The position numbers and the translations under genes are program-made. From Ferruginibacter sp. (GTDB taxonomy: Bacteria > Bacteroidota > Bacteroidia > Chitinophagales > Chitinophagaceae), in contig JAEUVU010000015.1 in assembly GCA_016786725.1 (NCBI GenBank), positions 1-64,000 on the forward strand: a DNA stretch of 64,000 bases, in the 5' to 3' direction. The notes under the pieces were generated by a model. The model searched no databases. It was not told the origin of the DNA and saw only the letters and a list, made by a program, of their open reading frames with translations. This document shows, piece after piece, positions 7,816 through 15,177 of the stretch. How positions within the stretch are numbered: the first letter of the stretch is position 1; each line of letters begins with the position of its first letter.

Positions 7816-8018
7816 AATTAATGTGTTTTTAATGCAGTGTACTAATACCGCAAAATGGTAGATGAATGTGGTAGTCTGTTTACGAACTTTGTTAACTGAC
7901 AATTTTATTTATATAAAAGTTGCATAAAGAGTGCTACTCAATTTTATTCTGGTGGGCTATGATTGTTATAAGGGCAAGGCATTTGTTTGGGTTTAGGATT
8001 CTTTAGTAAATGTAGTAA

Positions 8019-8038
8019 TTAGGTCAAATATGACCTAA
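8019..8038. promoter_or_regulatory. Palindromic operator candidate upstream of the XRE regulator
   Basis: TTAGGTCAAATATGACCTAA is a perfect 8-bp inverted repeat around a 4-bp centre, 32 bp before the start codon of the small HTH gene at 8071. Position and symmetry fit a self-regulatory operator. The rest of the 255-bp gap (7816-8070) shows nothing else I can name. Confidence 0.55.
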
Positions 8039-8070
8039 TTTATATTAATATTTTATTTGAGTCTTGTTTT

Positions 8071-8295
8071 GTGAAAAAACAAGATGAGAAAGCATATTTA
8101 AAGGCATTTGGAAGCCACCTTAGGGCGACCAGAAAAAGGCTTGGTTTTTCACAGGAAAGATTGGCTTATGAAGCAGAAATTGAGTTGAGGCAAATAGGAA
8201 GAATAGAGCGGGGAGAAATAAACACAGGCATTCTTTCAGTAAAAATTATTGCCGAAATATTGAAAATAGACAAAAAAGAATTGTTTAATTTTTAA
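8071..8295 (+). CDS. Small XRE-family helix-turn-helix regulator
   Basis: 74 residues, nearly all HTH. FGSHLRATRKRLGFSQERLAYEAEI is helix 1 and the turn, LRQIGRIERGEINTGI is the recognition helix region, and LSVKIIAEILKIDKKELF closes the domain, as in Cro/CI-type regulators. The start codon is GTG at 8071; no ATG is available that keeps helix 1. There is no partner toxin or methylase beside it: the neighbours are the lipoprotein/M43 pair on the other side and the convergent DUF2130 gene. A palindrome just upstream suggests autoregulation. Confidence 0.88.
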   Translation: MKKQDEKAYLKAFGSHLRATRKRLGFSQERLAYEAEIELRQIGRIERGEINTGILSVKIIAEILKIDKKELFNF

Positions 8296-8303
8296 TTGGA
8301 AAG

Positions 8304-9452
8304 TCATCCGTCCGCATCATCCGAACCATCTAGCAAAGGAATATCAGCAACCGAGGCGCCTGCAATACCTTTTACAGAACCATACATACCGCTGGTGCTT
8401 ATCAAAACTTTTTCCAGTTGCTTTTCACGTTCCTTCCATATTTTCTCCATCTGTATGCGTTCCTTGGTTATGCCCTGTTTCATGGCCATAAAGCCTTCCA
8501 TGATAGCTTCTACCTGTCCCCGGAATTCGTTACCGGTAAGGTAATCGTACAGCATCTGCATTTTATCACCCTTGCCTTCCTGTGCTTTATGCGCTTCGTA
8601 CACTTTAATGATGCCGCTGCGGAGCAAATGGGCAACGCCGCCCACTTCACTAAAGTTGCAAACCCATATGCCATCCTTTTCACCAAAGCCATCCATATCT
8701 TTCGGAAAGGTTTGTGTTACCAGTATGGCAACATCAGCGCCTGTATTTCTTTTATCCGCTTTTAATTTATCTACCCAGCTGTTGTTCCACCCTTTGGTGC
8801 GTTTGCTTTCATAAATAATTTTACCACAAACACCACCAATATTATTTCTTACTGTTTGAATGCAATCAGCGCCCTCTACACCTTTGCCAACTTCTTCAAT
8901 AAGATCAAAAGGGAAATGTTCTTTTAAAATTTCTTCCAGTAACAGTTCCTGGCTTTCACCCTGCAACTGCATGCTGCCTTGTTCACTCTTGCGTTTCAGT
9001 TCTTCTATCAGCTTTTGCTGCTGCTCCATCTGCAGTTTATACTCTTTTGTTTTCAGGTCGAATAATTCCTGCTCCCGTTTGATGGCGCTTTCTTCTATCT
9101 CTTTTCTCTTTTCCAAAAATCTTTTTTCTATCTCTACTTCCAGGTTCTTCTGTTTTTCTTCCAGTGCATTTTTATCCCTCATCAGATCGAGTTCCTTTTT
9201 TTGAAGGTCCTGCAACTGTTGTGTCTTATTTTTAGCTTCTTCTTCCAGCGATCTCATTTTAGCAGCAGTTTCTTCGCCTGCTTTTTTTAATGCATCGGTA
9301 AGCAAAATATTTTTTTGCTTTTCAAACTCTTCTTCTTTTTTCTTTTGCCAGTCCATCATCTTGCCACGCAGCTCTTTTTCCACTTCGCTTTTCAAGCTCT
9401 CATTCAGTTCAAACTGGTGTCCGCAATTGGGGCATGTTATATCGGTTGCCAT
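8304..9452 (-). CDS. DUF2130 coiled-coil protein
   Basis: 382 residues from the ATG at 9452 (a GTG lies one codon upstream). The N-terminus ITCPNCGHQFEL forms a small zinc-finger-like start (one CxxC). Residues about 15-165 are a long charged coiled coil (Glu/Lys/Gln-rich). The C-terminal domain contains GADCIQTVRN and CGKIIYESKRTKGW; the spacing Asp...ExK is reminiscent of PD-(D/E)XK nucleases, a relationship I recall for DUF2130 but cannot prove here. It stands alone, reading away from the tRNA-Leu region. Function unknown; DNA binding or cutting is a reasonable guess. Confidence 0.85.
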   Translation of the reverse strand: MATDITCPNCGHQFELNESLKSEVEKELRGKMMDWQKKKEEEFEKQKNILLTDALKKAGEETAAKMRSLEEEAKNKTQQLQDLQKKELDLMRDKNALEEKQKNLEVEIEKRFLEKRKEIEESAIKREQELFDLKTKEYKLQMEQQQKLIEELKRKSEQGSMQLQGESQELLLEEILKEHFPFDLIEEVGKGVEGADCIQTVRNNIGGVCGKIIYESKRTKGWNNSWVDKLKADKRNTGADVAILVTQTFPKDMDGFGEKDGIWVCNFSEVGGVAHLLRSGIIKVYEAHKAQEGKGDKMQMLYDYLTGNEFRGQVEAIMEGFMAMKQGITKERIQMEKIWKEREKQLEKVLISTSGMYGSVKGIAGASVADIPLLDGSDDADG

Positions 9453-9480
9453 CACTTATTTTTTTACAAGATAATTAAAA

Positions 9481-9510
9481 ATAAAAAGCTTCCCATGTTT
9501 GAGAAGCTTT
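9481..9510 (-). terminator. Terminator after the broken tRNA-Leu copy
   Basis: AAAGCTTC (9485-9492) pairs with GAAGCTTT (9503-9510); on the minus strand the stem is followed by a T-run. It sits directly after the 3' end of the tRNA-Leu fragment, just as the next terminator follows the intact tRNA. Confidence 0.75.
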
Positions 9511-9569
9511 GTGCCCGAGACTGGACCTGCCTGCCGGCAGGCAGGTTCGAACTATTACGCTGTTTCCAG
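9511..9569 (-). pseudogene. tRNA-Leu 3' fragment interrupted by a palindrome
   Basis: On the plus strand GTGCCCGAGACTGGA (9511-9525) is identical to the 3' end of the intact tRNA-Leu (9602-9616). A perfect 20-bp palindrome follows at 9526-9545, then TTCGAA resumes the T-loop and CTGTTTCCAG matches the variable-arm region (ccgtttccag in the intact gene). The 5' half (acceptor strand, D-arm, anticodon) is missing, so it cannot make a tRNA. It is a decayed duplicate, or a footprint of recombination at the tRNA 3' end, later split by the palindrome. Confidence 0.75.
9526..9545. repeat. Perfect 20-bp palindrome CCTGCCTGCCGGCAGGCAGG
   Basis: The sequence equals its own reverse complement. It is inserted within the T-arm of the tRNA-Leu fragment. 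Related 21-nt copies lie in the phosphopantetheinyl transferase gene (5221-5241) and in priA (28265-28285). Confidence 0.9.
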
Positions 9570-9572
9570 TAT

Positions 9573-9601
9573 ATAAAAAAGCGAAACAAATGTTTCGCTT
9601 T
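9573..9601 (-). terminator. Terminator of tRNA-Leu(GAG)
   Basis: AAAGCGAAACA (9578-9588) pairs with TGTTTCGCTTT (9591-9601); a T-run follows on the minus strand. It abuts the tRNA 3' end. Confidence 0.8.
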
Positions 9602-9602
9602 G

Positions 9603-9686
9603 TGCCCGAGACTGGATTCGAACCAGCACGCCGTTTCCAGCGCCACCACCTCAAGGTGGTGCGTCTACCAATTTCGCCACCCGGGC
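9603..9686 (-). tRNA. tRNA-Leu (anticodon GAG)
   Basis: 84 nt without CCA. The acceptor GCCCGGG pairs with CTCGGGC (one G-U). The anticodon stem CCACC/GGTGG encloses the loop TTGAGGT, so the anticodon is GAG, reading CUC/CUU. There is a long class II variable arm, a T-arm CTGG-TTCGAAT-CCAG and discriminator A. The CCA end is not encoded. A broken copy of its 3' part lies just downstream. Confidence 0.95.
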
Positions 9687-9687
9687 A

Positions 9688-9798
9688 GTAGAGGTTTAAA
9701 GGTTGAAAGGTTTAATGTTGAAATGGTTGGAGTTCATGATGTAAAAACAGCCCCATGACCATTAAACGATTTAAACTCTTAAACTTTTAAACGTTCTG
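9688..9798. repeat. AT-rich short-period repeats in the tRNA-kinase gap
   Basis: Near-periodic units GAGGTTTAAAGGTTGAAAGG at 9690-9709 and a run of TTAAAC units spaced 8-9 bp at about 9763-9794. The two halves are roughly inverted (AGGTTTAA versus TTAAACGT). Same style as the heptamer arrays elsewhere. Confidence 0.45.
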
Positions 9799-9818
9799 AG
9801 GAATGCAAATGTAAAAGA

Positions 9819-10973
9819 TTATTTCCTCAATACAATTCTGAATGTAGTTCCTTTTCCCGGCTCTGATGATTTTACAAATAATTCACCGTTATGATACTGT
9901 TCAATAATTCTTTTACAAAGCGTTAAGCCCAGCCCCCAGCCGCGTTTTTTGGTGGTAAACCCAGGTTTAAATACTTTACTGATATTTGGCTTGCTGATGC
10001 CTTTGCCGGAATCTGTAACATCTACTGTAACCTGTGCCGTTTCATTTTTAATATTGATGTTCAGGCTGCCTTTGCCTTCCATTGCATCCAGTGCGTTTTT
10101 AAGCAGGTTTTCTATCACCCAGTCAAATAAAGGGCCGTTTATCATGGCTTTTATTTCAGCTTCTCCATTAGTATTGAGGTTGAAAATAACACTCTCGGGA
10201 GATCTTCTTTTAATATAACTCACCATACCTTGTATCTGAACTATGATGTCATTCAATTCAAGTTGCGGCGTACTGCCGATCTTTCCAAACCGGTCGCTTA
10301 CCAGTTTCAGGCGGTCAACATCCTTACTCATTTCGGGTACTATTTTTTCCATGCCGGGCGTTTCTTTCAGCATTTCAACCCAACCCTGTAAAGAAGTTAA
10401 TGGCGTACCCATCTGATGGGCCGTTTCTTTTGCCATACCCGCCCACACCTGGTTTTGTGTTGATTTATTGCGGGTGGATACTGCAATTAATGTAATGATA
10501 ATAAATAGCGAAACAATAAATAGCTGAATGATTGGATAATATCGCACTTCTTTTAATAATTCTGAATCGCCATAGTAATACTTATTGGTTATAAGGGGGT
10601 CTTTACTTAATTCAACCAAAATTGCATTGTTCTCTTTTCTGAACTGCTCAATTTTTTTTCGTAAGTAGGCAGTGTCTGAGTTGATGAGGTTTGTATCAAG
10701 ATTTAATGATGCTCCTGAAGGGTTATCTTTTTCATCTGTTTCAATAATAGGTATATCAGTGTTTTCAGATGTGATGATATTGGTGAGGGTGAGGGCCGAT
10801 TCATCCGTAGTAGTTGCCCTTGTCTTTAGCGACTGTACCCACACATTCACTTTCTTTCGTTCATCATCTGCTATCTTTCTTGCGATGTATCTCGAATAGA
10901 ATATGGTGCCGGTAACGATCGCTATCGCCACCAGTGCCAGTACAGTACGCCAGTTAAGCAGGTTGGTAAACAT
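9819..10973 (-). CDS. Membrane sensor histidine kinase
   Basis: 384 residues. Two membrane helices (about 10-28 and 147-165) flank a ~115-residue extracytoplasmic region. The dimerisation/phosphoacceptor segment AKETAHQMGTPLTSLQGW puts the phosphoacceptor at His186. The ATPase domain has an N box (ENLLKNALDAM) and G boxes (DSGKGI, GWGLGL). H-x-M-G-T-P-L is the variant H-box common in Bacteroidota kinases. No response regulator gene is adjacent, so its partner lies elsewhere. It is divergent from the glycosyltransferase gene. The signal sensed is unknown. Confidence 0.92.
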   Translation of the reverse strand: MFTNLLNWRTVLALVAIAIVTGTIFYSRYIARKIADDERKKVNVWVQSLKTRATTTDESALTLTNIITSENTDIPIIETDEKDNPSGASLNLDTNLINSDTAYLRKKIEQFRKENNAILVELSKDPLITNKYYYGDSELLKEVRYYPIIQLFIVSLFIIITLIAVSTRNKSTQNQVWAGMAKETAHQMGTPLTSLQGWVEMLKETPGMEKIVPEMSKDVDRLKLVSDRFGKIGSTPQLELNDIIVQIQGMVSYIKRRSPESVIFNLNTNGEAEIKAMINGPLFDWVIENLLKNALDAMEGKGSLNINIKNETAQVTVDVTDSGKGISKPNISKVFKPGFTTKKRGWGLGLTLCKRIIEQYHNGELFVKSSEPGKGTTFRIVLRK

Positions 10974-11000
10974 AACAGTAAAAATAAGGAATAAGTACGC

Positions 11001-11035
11001 AGTTAGGAGTTATAAGTTATAAGTTATAAGTATGT
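11001..11035. repeat. Heptamer array AGTTATA
   Basis: Five consecutive 7-bp units: AGTTAGG, AGTTATA, AGTTATA, AGTTATA, AGTATGT, in the gap between the divergent histidine kinase and glycosyltransferase genes. Confidence 0.75.
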
Positions 11036-11062
11036 TTGTAATGTTAGTATTAAAGTAAAAAA

Positions 11063-12085
11063 ATGATACCATCAGTAGCAATTGTTATCTTAAACTGGAA
11101 TGGCAGGAAATTTCTGGAAAAATTTTTGCCTTCGGTACTTGCGTCAACCTATACCAACAAAAAGATCATTGTTGCCGACAATGCCTCATCTGATGATTCG
11201 GTATCTTTTTTAAAAGAACATTACCCCGGGGTTGTAATAATACAAAACAGCAGTAACGAAGGGTTTGCCAAAGGCTATAATACCGCCTTAAAGCAGGTGG
11301 AAACTGATTATTATGTATTGTTAAACAGCGATGTGGAAGTTGCGCCTGGTTGGATAGAGCCGGTAATATCATTAATGGAAACTGATAAGAGGATTGCCGC
11401 CTGTCAGCCAAAATTACTTGCATACAATAATAAACAGCTGTTTGAATATGCAGGCGCCAGTGGCGGGTGGCTCGATTATTTTGGCTATCCTTTTATGAGG
11501 GGCCGCATTTTTGATCACTGCGAAAAAGACACCGGCCAATATGATGATGCCGCCCCCTGTTTTTGGGCCAGTGGCGCTGCACTTTTTATCCGCTCTGCTG
11601 TTTTTCATGAGTTAAAAGGATTTGATGAATACTTTTTTGCACACCAGGAAGAAATAGACCTTTGCTGGCGGGCTCAACTGGCAGGATATAAAATTTATGT
11701 GCAGCCGGCATCAGTTGTTTATCACGTAGGGGGTGGCACCTTACCCAAAGGTAACAGCCTGAAAACTTTTCTTAATTTCAGGAATAACCTGATCATGCTG
11801 TCAAAAAATCTGCCATTGGCCACAGCCCTCTGGAAAATGCCTGCAAGGATATTACTTGATGCTTTATCAGCCTGGCGTGGATTATTCAGTGGTGATTATG
11901 GGTATTTTTTTGCACTATGCAAAGCCCATTTGCACTATACAGGATGGTTGTTGTCTTCAAAAAAGCAATCTGTATTTCCGGATAAAAGAGGGGGAAAGCC
12001 CGCCGGTTTCTTCAAAGGATCTGTGATATGGGCACATTTTATTCAGAAGAAAAAAACCTTTTCAGAAATTATTGGCAGTAAATAA
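11063..12085 (+). CDS. Family 2 glycosyltransferase (WbbL/rhamnosyltransferase-like)
   Basis: 340 residues, cytoplasmic GT-A fold. VAIVILNWNGRKFLEKFLPS is the nucleotide-sugar entry motif, VADNASSDDS the second strand, LNSDVE the DxD-like metal site (about 92-97) and EEIDLCWR the acceptor/base motif (about 197-204). The C-terminal ~100 residues are amphipathic (ARILLDALSAWRGL) and may touch the membrane. The family adds sugars to cell-surface polysaccharide. The exact donor and acceptor cannot be told. It stands alone, followed by a small membrane protein gene. Confidence 0.9.
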   Translation: MIPSVAIVILNWNGRKFLEKFLPSVLASTYTNKKIIVADNASSDDSVSFLKEHYPGVVIIQNSSNEGFAKGYNTALKQVETDYYVLLNSDVEVAPGWIEPVISLMETDKRIAACQPKLLAYNNKQLFEYAGASGGWLDYFGYPFMRGRIFDHCEKDTGQYDDAAPCFWASGAALFIRSAVFHELKGFDEYFFAHQEEIDLCWRAQLAGYKIYVQPASVVYHVGGGTLPKGNSLKTFLNFRNNLIMLSKNLPLATALWKMPARILLDALSAWRGLFSGDYGYFFALCKAHLHYTGWLLSSKKQSVFPDKRGGKPAGFFKGSVIWAHFIQKKKTFSEIIGSK

Positions 12086-12107
12086 TTTTTTTTTAAACCT
12101 TACACCT

Positions 12108-12115
12108 TATTTTTG
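12108..12115 (+). promoter_or_regulatory. -7 element TATTTTTG before the small membrane protein gene
   Basis: Exact TAnnTTTG element 19 bp before the ATG at 12135. No convincing -33 TTG is at the usual spacing. Confidence 0.5.
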
Positions 12116-12134
12116 CAGCGCAAACTATAATCAA

Positions 12135-12338
12135 ATGAATCAGGAAGTTATAGATAATTCACATAAAGATTTTACACACAACTGGGTGTCTACCTCACGT
12201 TTTATCTGGTTTTGCCAGGTATTTTTAGTGGTGGTTTTTGTTTTAGGCGGATGCTATAATTTATATACGCACAGGTATAAGGGGCAACCAAAGGTTGAAG
12301 TACCAGCCAATACCCTTTACAACCCTACTTACAAATAA
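12135..12338 (+). CDS. Small single-pass membrane protein, unknown
   Basis: 67 residues from the ATG at 12135, chosen because an exact -7 promoter element lies 19 bp upstream; the frame is open back to 12072. One hydrophobic helix (SRFIWFCQVFLVVVFVLGGC, about 19-38) is followed by a short basic and Pro-containing tail. I do not recognise a family. The Trp/Phe-rich helix and the conserved-looking PANTLYNPTYK tail suggest a real small membrane protein. It lies just before tRNA-Gly. Confidence 0.6.
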   Translation: MNQEVIDNSHKDFTHNWVSTSRFIWFCQVFLVVVFVLGGCYNLYTHRYKGQPKVEVPANTLYNPTYK

Positions 12339-12365
12339 AAATTTTTATTGTAACAATACAACGCT

Positions 12366-12373
12366 TATTTTTG
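12366..12373 (+). promoter_or_regulatory. -7 element TATTTTTG of the tRNA-Gly/tRNA-Leu unit
   Basis: TATTTTTG followed by CCCTCC, close to the GCCGTCC that follows the ribosomal-protein promoters. It is 36 bp before tRNA-Gly. A TTG at 12348-12350 could be the -33 box, though the spacing is short. Confidence 0.6.
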
Positions 12374-12408
12374 CCCTCCGAAAAATAAACAGAGTTCTTA
12401 TCATTATT

Positions 12409-12481
<73 letters not shown>

Positions 12482-12492
12482 CAAAAAAACTG

Positions 12493-12518
12493 ATCCCGAC
12501 TCGTCGGGATTTTTTTTC
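12493..12518 (+). terminator. Hairpin with T-run between tRNA-Gly and tRNA-Leu
   Basis: ATCCCGA (12493-12499) pairs with TCGGGAT (12504-12510), followed by seven T. It should end tRNA-Gly transcripts, which implies a separate promoter for tRNA-Leu or partial read-through. Confidence 0.8.
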
Positions 12519-12528
12519 TTTACCAGTC

Positions 12529-12614
12529 ACTCGGGTGGTGGAACTGGTAGACACGCAGGACTTAAAATCCTGTTCACAGTAATGTGAGTGTGGGTTCAAC
12601 TCCCATCCCGAGTA
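12529..12614 (+). tRNA. tRNA-Leu (anticodon UAA)
   Basis: 86 nt class II tRNA. The acceptor ACTCGGG pairs with CCCGAGT. The anticodon arm CAGGA-CTTAAAA-TCCTG gives anticodon UAA. There is a long variable arm, a T-arm with TTCAACT and discriminator A. Confidence 0.94.
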
Positions 12615-12618
12615 CAAC

Positions 12619-12650
12619 AAAAAAAGCGACAAGAAATTGTCGCTTTTTTT
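12619..12650 (+). terminator. Terminator of tRNA-Leu(UAA)
   Basis: GCGACAA (12626-12632), loop GAAA, TTGTCGC (12637-12643), flanked by A7 and T7. It could work in both directions. Confidence 0.85.
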
Positions 12651-12652
12651 GT

Positions 12653-13019
12653 TGATGCGATATTGACTCCGATAACTTTTTCTTCTGCATATTACTTCAA
12701 TACCGGGAAACTACTTTCACATGGGTTTATTATTCACCGTTTATTCACCTTTTAAAAACAGGTGTTTAAACGCAGAAAAATACAGCAAAACAATACCACT
12801 TTTAGGGTATTGTTTAGGTGGGGGTAATTAGTTTAATTTAACCTTACTAAACTATAAACCATTATAACCTCCTCTGATCTTTGGCCTGGATTGTCACTTC
12901 CCGGTAGCGGCAACCTTACCATGCCAAACAAACTGCAGGCAGATTGCTTTATGTTGCGGGCGGCATATTTAACAGAATTGCAAACGCATCTTAATTGTAC
13001 ATCGTTAATAAAATAAATT
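12653..13019. other. 367-bp gene-free stretch with one strong hairpin
   Basis: No open frame or RNA gene is recognised. AAACAATACC (12788-12797) and GGTATTGTTT (12806-12815) form a 10-bp stem with an 8-nt loop and no T-run afterwards. The stretch separates the tRNA pair from the gluzincin operon and must hold that operon's promoter, though I see no clear TAnnTTTG close to 13020. Confidence 0.5.
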
Positions 13020-15167
13020 ATGAAGCAGGCCGATTTAAAAAACAGGTATAATAAGCCGGCAATAAGGAAGCTAAAGGCTTACGCATTTGATCCATCCTTA
13101 TCGCTGCAGCTTGATACTGCTGTAATTAATAACATTACTTATAAAGTGCCCTGGGAAGAACTGAAGCCCGGCCCTGTTGGCGAATATATTGAAGTGGTGG
13201 ATGTAGATCCCTCAAGTAATTCGTTGTATCAGCCTGTTGACCTGGACGATAAATACATACTGGCACAGGATGGATTAGAGTCATCAGAAAGTAATCCTCA
13301 GTTTCATCAGCAAATGGTTTACGCTGTTGCTATGACCACTATCAAAAATTTTGAAAGGGCCCTTGGCAGAAAAATAATATGGAGCCCTTTCAGAAATAAG
13401 CAGGGAGATAAATCGGATTATGTAAAAAGGCTCCGCATTTATCCTCATGCCCTCAGGGAACCTAACGCTTACTACAGCCCTTTAAAAAAATCAGTTTTAT
13501 TTGGCTACTTCAGTTCAGCAGCCGATTCGCCGGGGTCAATGCTTCCGGGCGCTACTATCTACACTTGTTTAAGCCACGACATTATTGCACATGAAGTAAC
13601 ACATGCGCTCCTGGATGGCATGCACCGCCGCTATGTAGAACCAACCCATGAGGATTCTCTGGCTTTTCATGAAGCATTTGCAGACATAGTGGCTTTGTTT
13701 CAGCATTTTACTTTTCCTGATGTATTAAAAGCGCAGATCGCAAAGACGAGGGGTGACCTGGCAAGCGAAAATTTATTGGGGCAGCTGGCACAGGAATTTG
13801 GAAAGGCAATTGGACATTACGGAAGCCTCAGGGATGCTTTGGGAAGTTACGATGAAGAAAAAGAGAAGTGGGTTCCCCACAAACCAAAACCGGGGGCCTA
13901 TCTGCAGGTTAAAGAACCACATGACCGGGGAGCGATCCTCGTTTCCACCATCTTCGATATGTTTACCAGCATTTACAAAAAAAGGGTAGCTGATCTGCAA
14001 CGCCTGGCAACCGGCGGCAGTGGAATATTACCCGAAGGCTCATTACATCCTGACCTGGTAAACAGAATGGCTGCAGAGGCAAGCAAAACAGCCAGTCATA
14101 TTTTAAATATGTGTGTGAGGGCTTTGGACTATTGCCCACCCATGGACATCAACTTTGGCGATTATCTGAGGGGATTAATTACCTCTGATTTTGACCTGGT
14201 AGATGAAGATAACTGGGATTACAGGATTGGCATGATTGAAGCTTTTCAAAAAAGGGGGATTTTTCCGGAAGATGTAAAAAATATGAGTGTAGAAAGCCTT
14301 TTGTTAAAGGCTGATGATGTAAGCAATGACTTTGATTTGAAGTTTGCAACGCTGATTGAGTTCTTTAAATTATTTAAGGAAAAAGCCAGCTACATAACTG
14401 ACAGGGAAGAGTTATATGAGTTAACACGAATTTTCATCACCGGCGGAGACATCAACAACCCCATGTTTGCTAAAACAGGGATCAGAAAATATACCCCTCA
14501 AAATATTATGGGTCTTCATCAACGGTTGTATGTAAAATTTGATAACCAGGATGATTTTGGAAAATTAGCCGGGTTGATTTTACGGGCAAATGATATTGAG
14601 GCAATGGGTATAAGCCGGTCAAAGGCAAGAAACACACTTGGAATGCCATCATTGGAAATCCATAATCTTAAAATAGCCAGCCGTGTGGGGCCTAATGGCA
14701 AATTGATAAACCAGATACTGGTTACCCTTACCCAAAAAAGAGGTGTGGTGTGCGAAGAAGATGAATACGGAAATGTAAAGATCAAAGGTTTTTTTGTGGC
14801 AGGTAATGCTGAGGCCGGATGGCATGAAAGAAATGGTAAACCTGGGAATTATACTTATGTAAAACACCCATTTCCTGGTAAGGGTACAGAGATGGAAGGC
14901 CCTGGCAGTGAAAAAGTATTGCCCAAGGGGTGGTTTATTTTCAGGGGTGGCAGCACATTGATCTTTGACCTGGATTATGCCGCAAGTAATGACAATGTAA
15001 AACTCAGGTACGTTATCAAGAAAGACATAGAAGATGAAGACAGGATGAAACGGCAGTACAGGATCATGTACCAGTCTGACGAACATTCACTGAATGCAAC
15101 TTATTTTGGTTCTGCTTATGGTAACCTGGATGCAGAGCCGTTTGCAATTATTCATAAAGTTTTATAA
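13020..15167 (+). CDS. Cytoplasmic gluzincin (M4-like) zinc metalloprotease
   Basis: 715 residues with no signal peptide or membrane helix, so probably cytoplasmic. The zinc site is IIAHEVTHALLDGMH (His191, Glu192, His195) with EAFADIVALF supplying the third ligand Glu218, the thermolysin-type HExxH...ExxxD arrangement. A later GAILVSTIFDMF helix may hold further active-site residues. The N-terminal ~170 and C-terminal ~300 residues match nothing I can name. No propeptide or thermolysin secretion architecture is visible. The next gene starts 11 bp downstream and encodes an MBL-fold protein, so the two are almost certainly one operon. The substrate may be intracellular; a conflict or stress system is one possibility. 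Confidence 0.82.
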   Translation: MKQADLKNRYNKPAIRKLKAYAFDPSLSLQLDTAVINNITYKVPWEELKPGPVGEYIEVVDVDPSSNSLYQPVDLDDKYILAQDGLESSESNPQFHQQMVYAVAMTTIKNFERALGRKIIWSPFRNKQGDKSDYVKRLRIYPHALREPNAYYSPLKKSVLFGYFSSAADSPGSMLPGATIYTCLSHDIIAHEVTHALLDGMHRRYVEPTHEDSLAFHEAFADIVALFQHFTFPDVLKAQIAKTRGDLASENLLGQLAQEFGKAIGHYGSLRDALGSYDEEKEKWVPHKPKPGAYLQVKEPHDRGAILVSTIFDMFTSIYKKRVADLQRLATGGSGILPEGSLHPDLVNRMAAEASKTASHILNMCVRALDYCPPMDINFGDYLRGLITSDFDLVDEDNWDYRIGMIEAFQKRGIFPEDVKNMSVESLLLKADDVSNDFDLKFATLIEFFKLFKEKASYITDREELYELTRIFITGGDINNPMFAKTGIRKYTPQNIMGLHQRLYVKFDNQDDFGKLAGLILRANDIEAMGISRSKARNTLGMPSLEIHNLKIASRVGPNGKLINQILVTLTQKRGVVCEEDEYGNVKIKGFFVAGNAEAGWHERNGKPGNYTYVKHPFPGKGTEMEGPGSEKVLPKGWFIFRGGSTLIFDLDYAASNDNVKLRYVIKKDIEDEDRMKRQYRIMYQSDEHSLNATYFGSAYGNLDAEPFAIIHKVL

Positions 15168-15177
15168 AGAATTGATT

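Noticed and set aside
9511..9686. The tRNA-Leu 3' repeat as attL/attR of an integrated element
   Set aside because: Only about 90 bp separate the copies and no integrase is nearby, so any element has been lost; a decayed duplicate is simpler. Not fully excluded.
15094..15177. Longer start for the MBL protein inside the protease gene
   Set aside because: It would overlap the protease C-terminus by more than 70 bp; the ATG at 15178 directly follows the protease stop and begins the Lys-rich tail.
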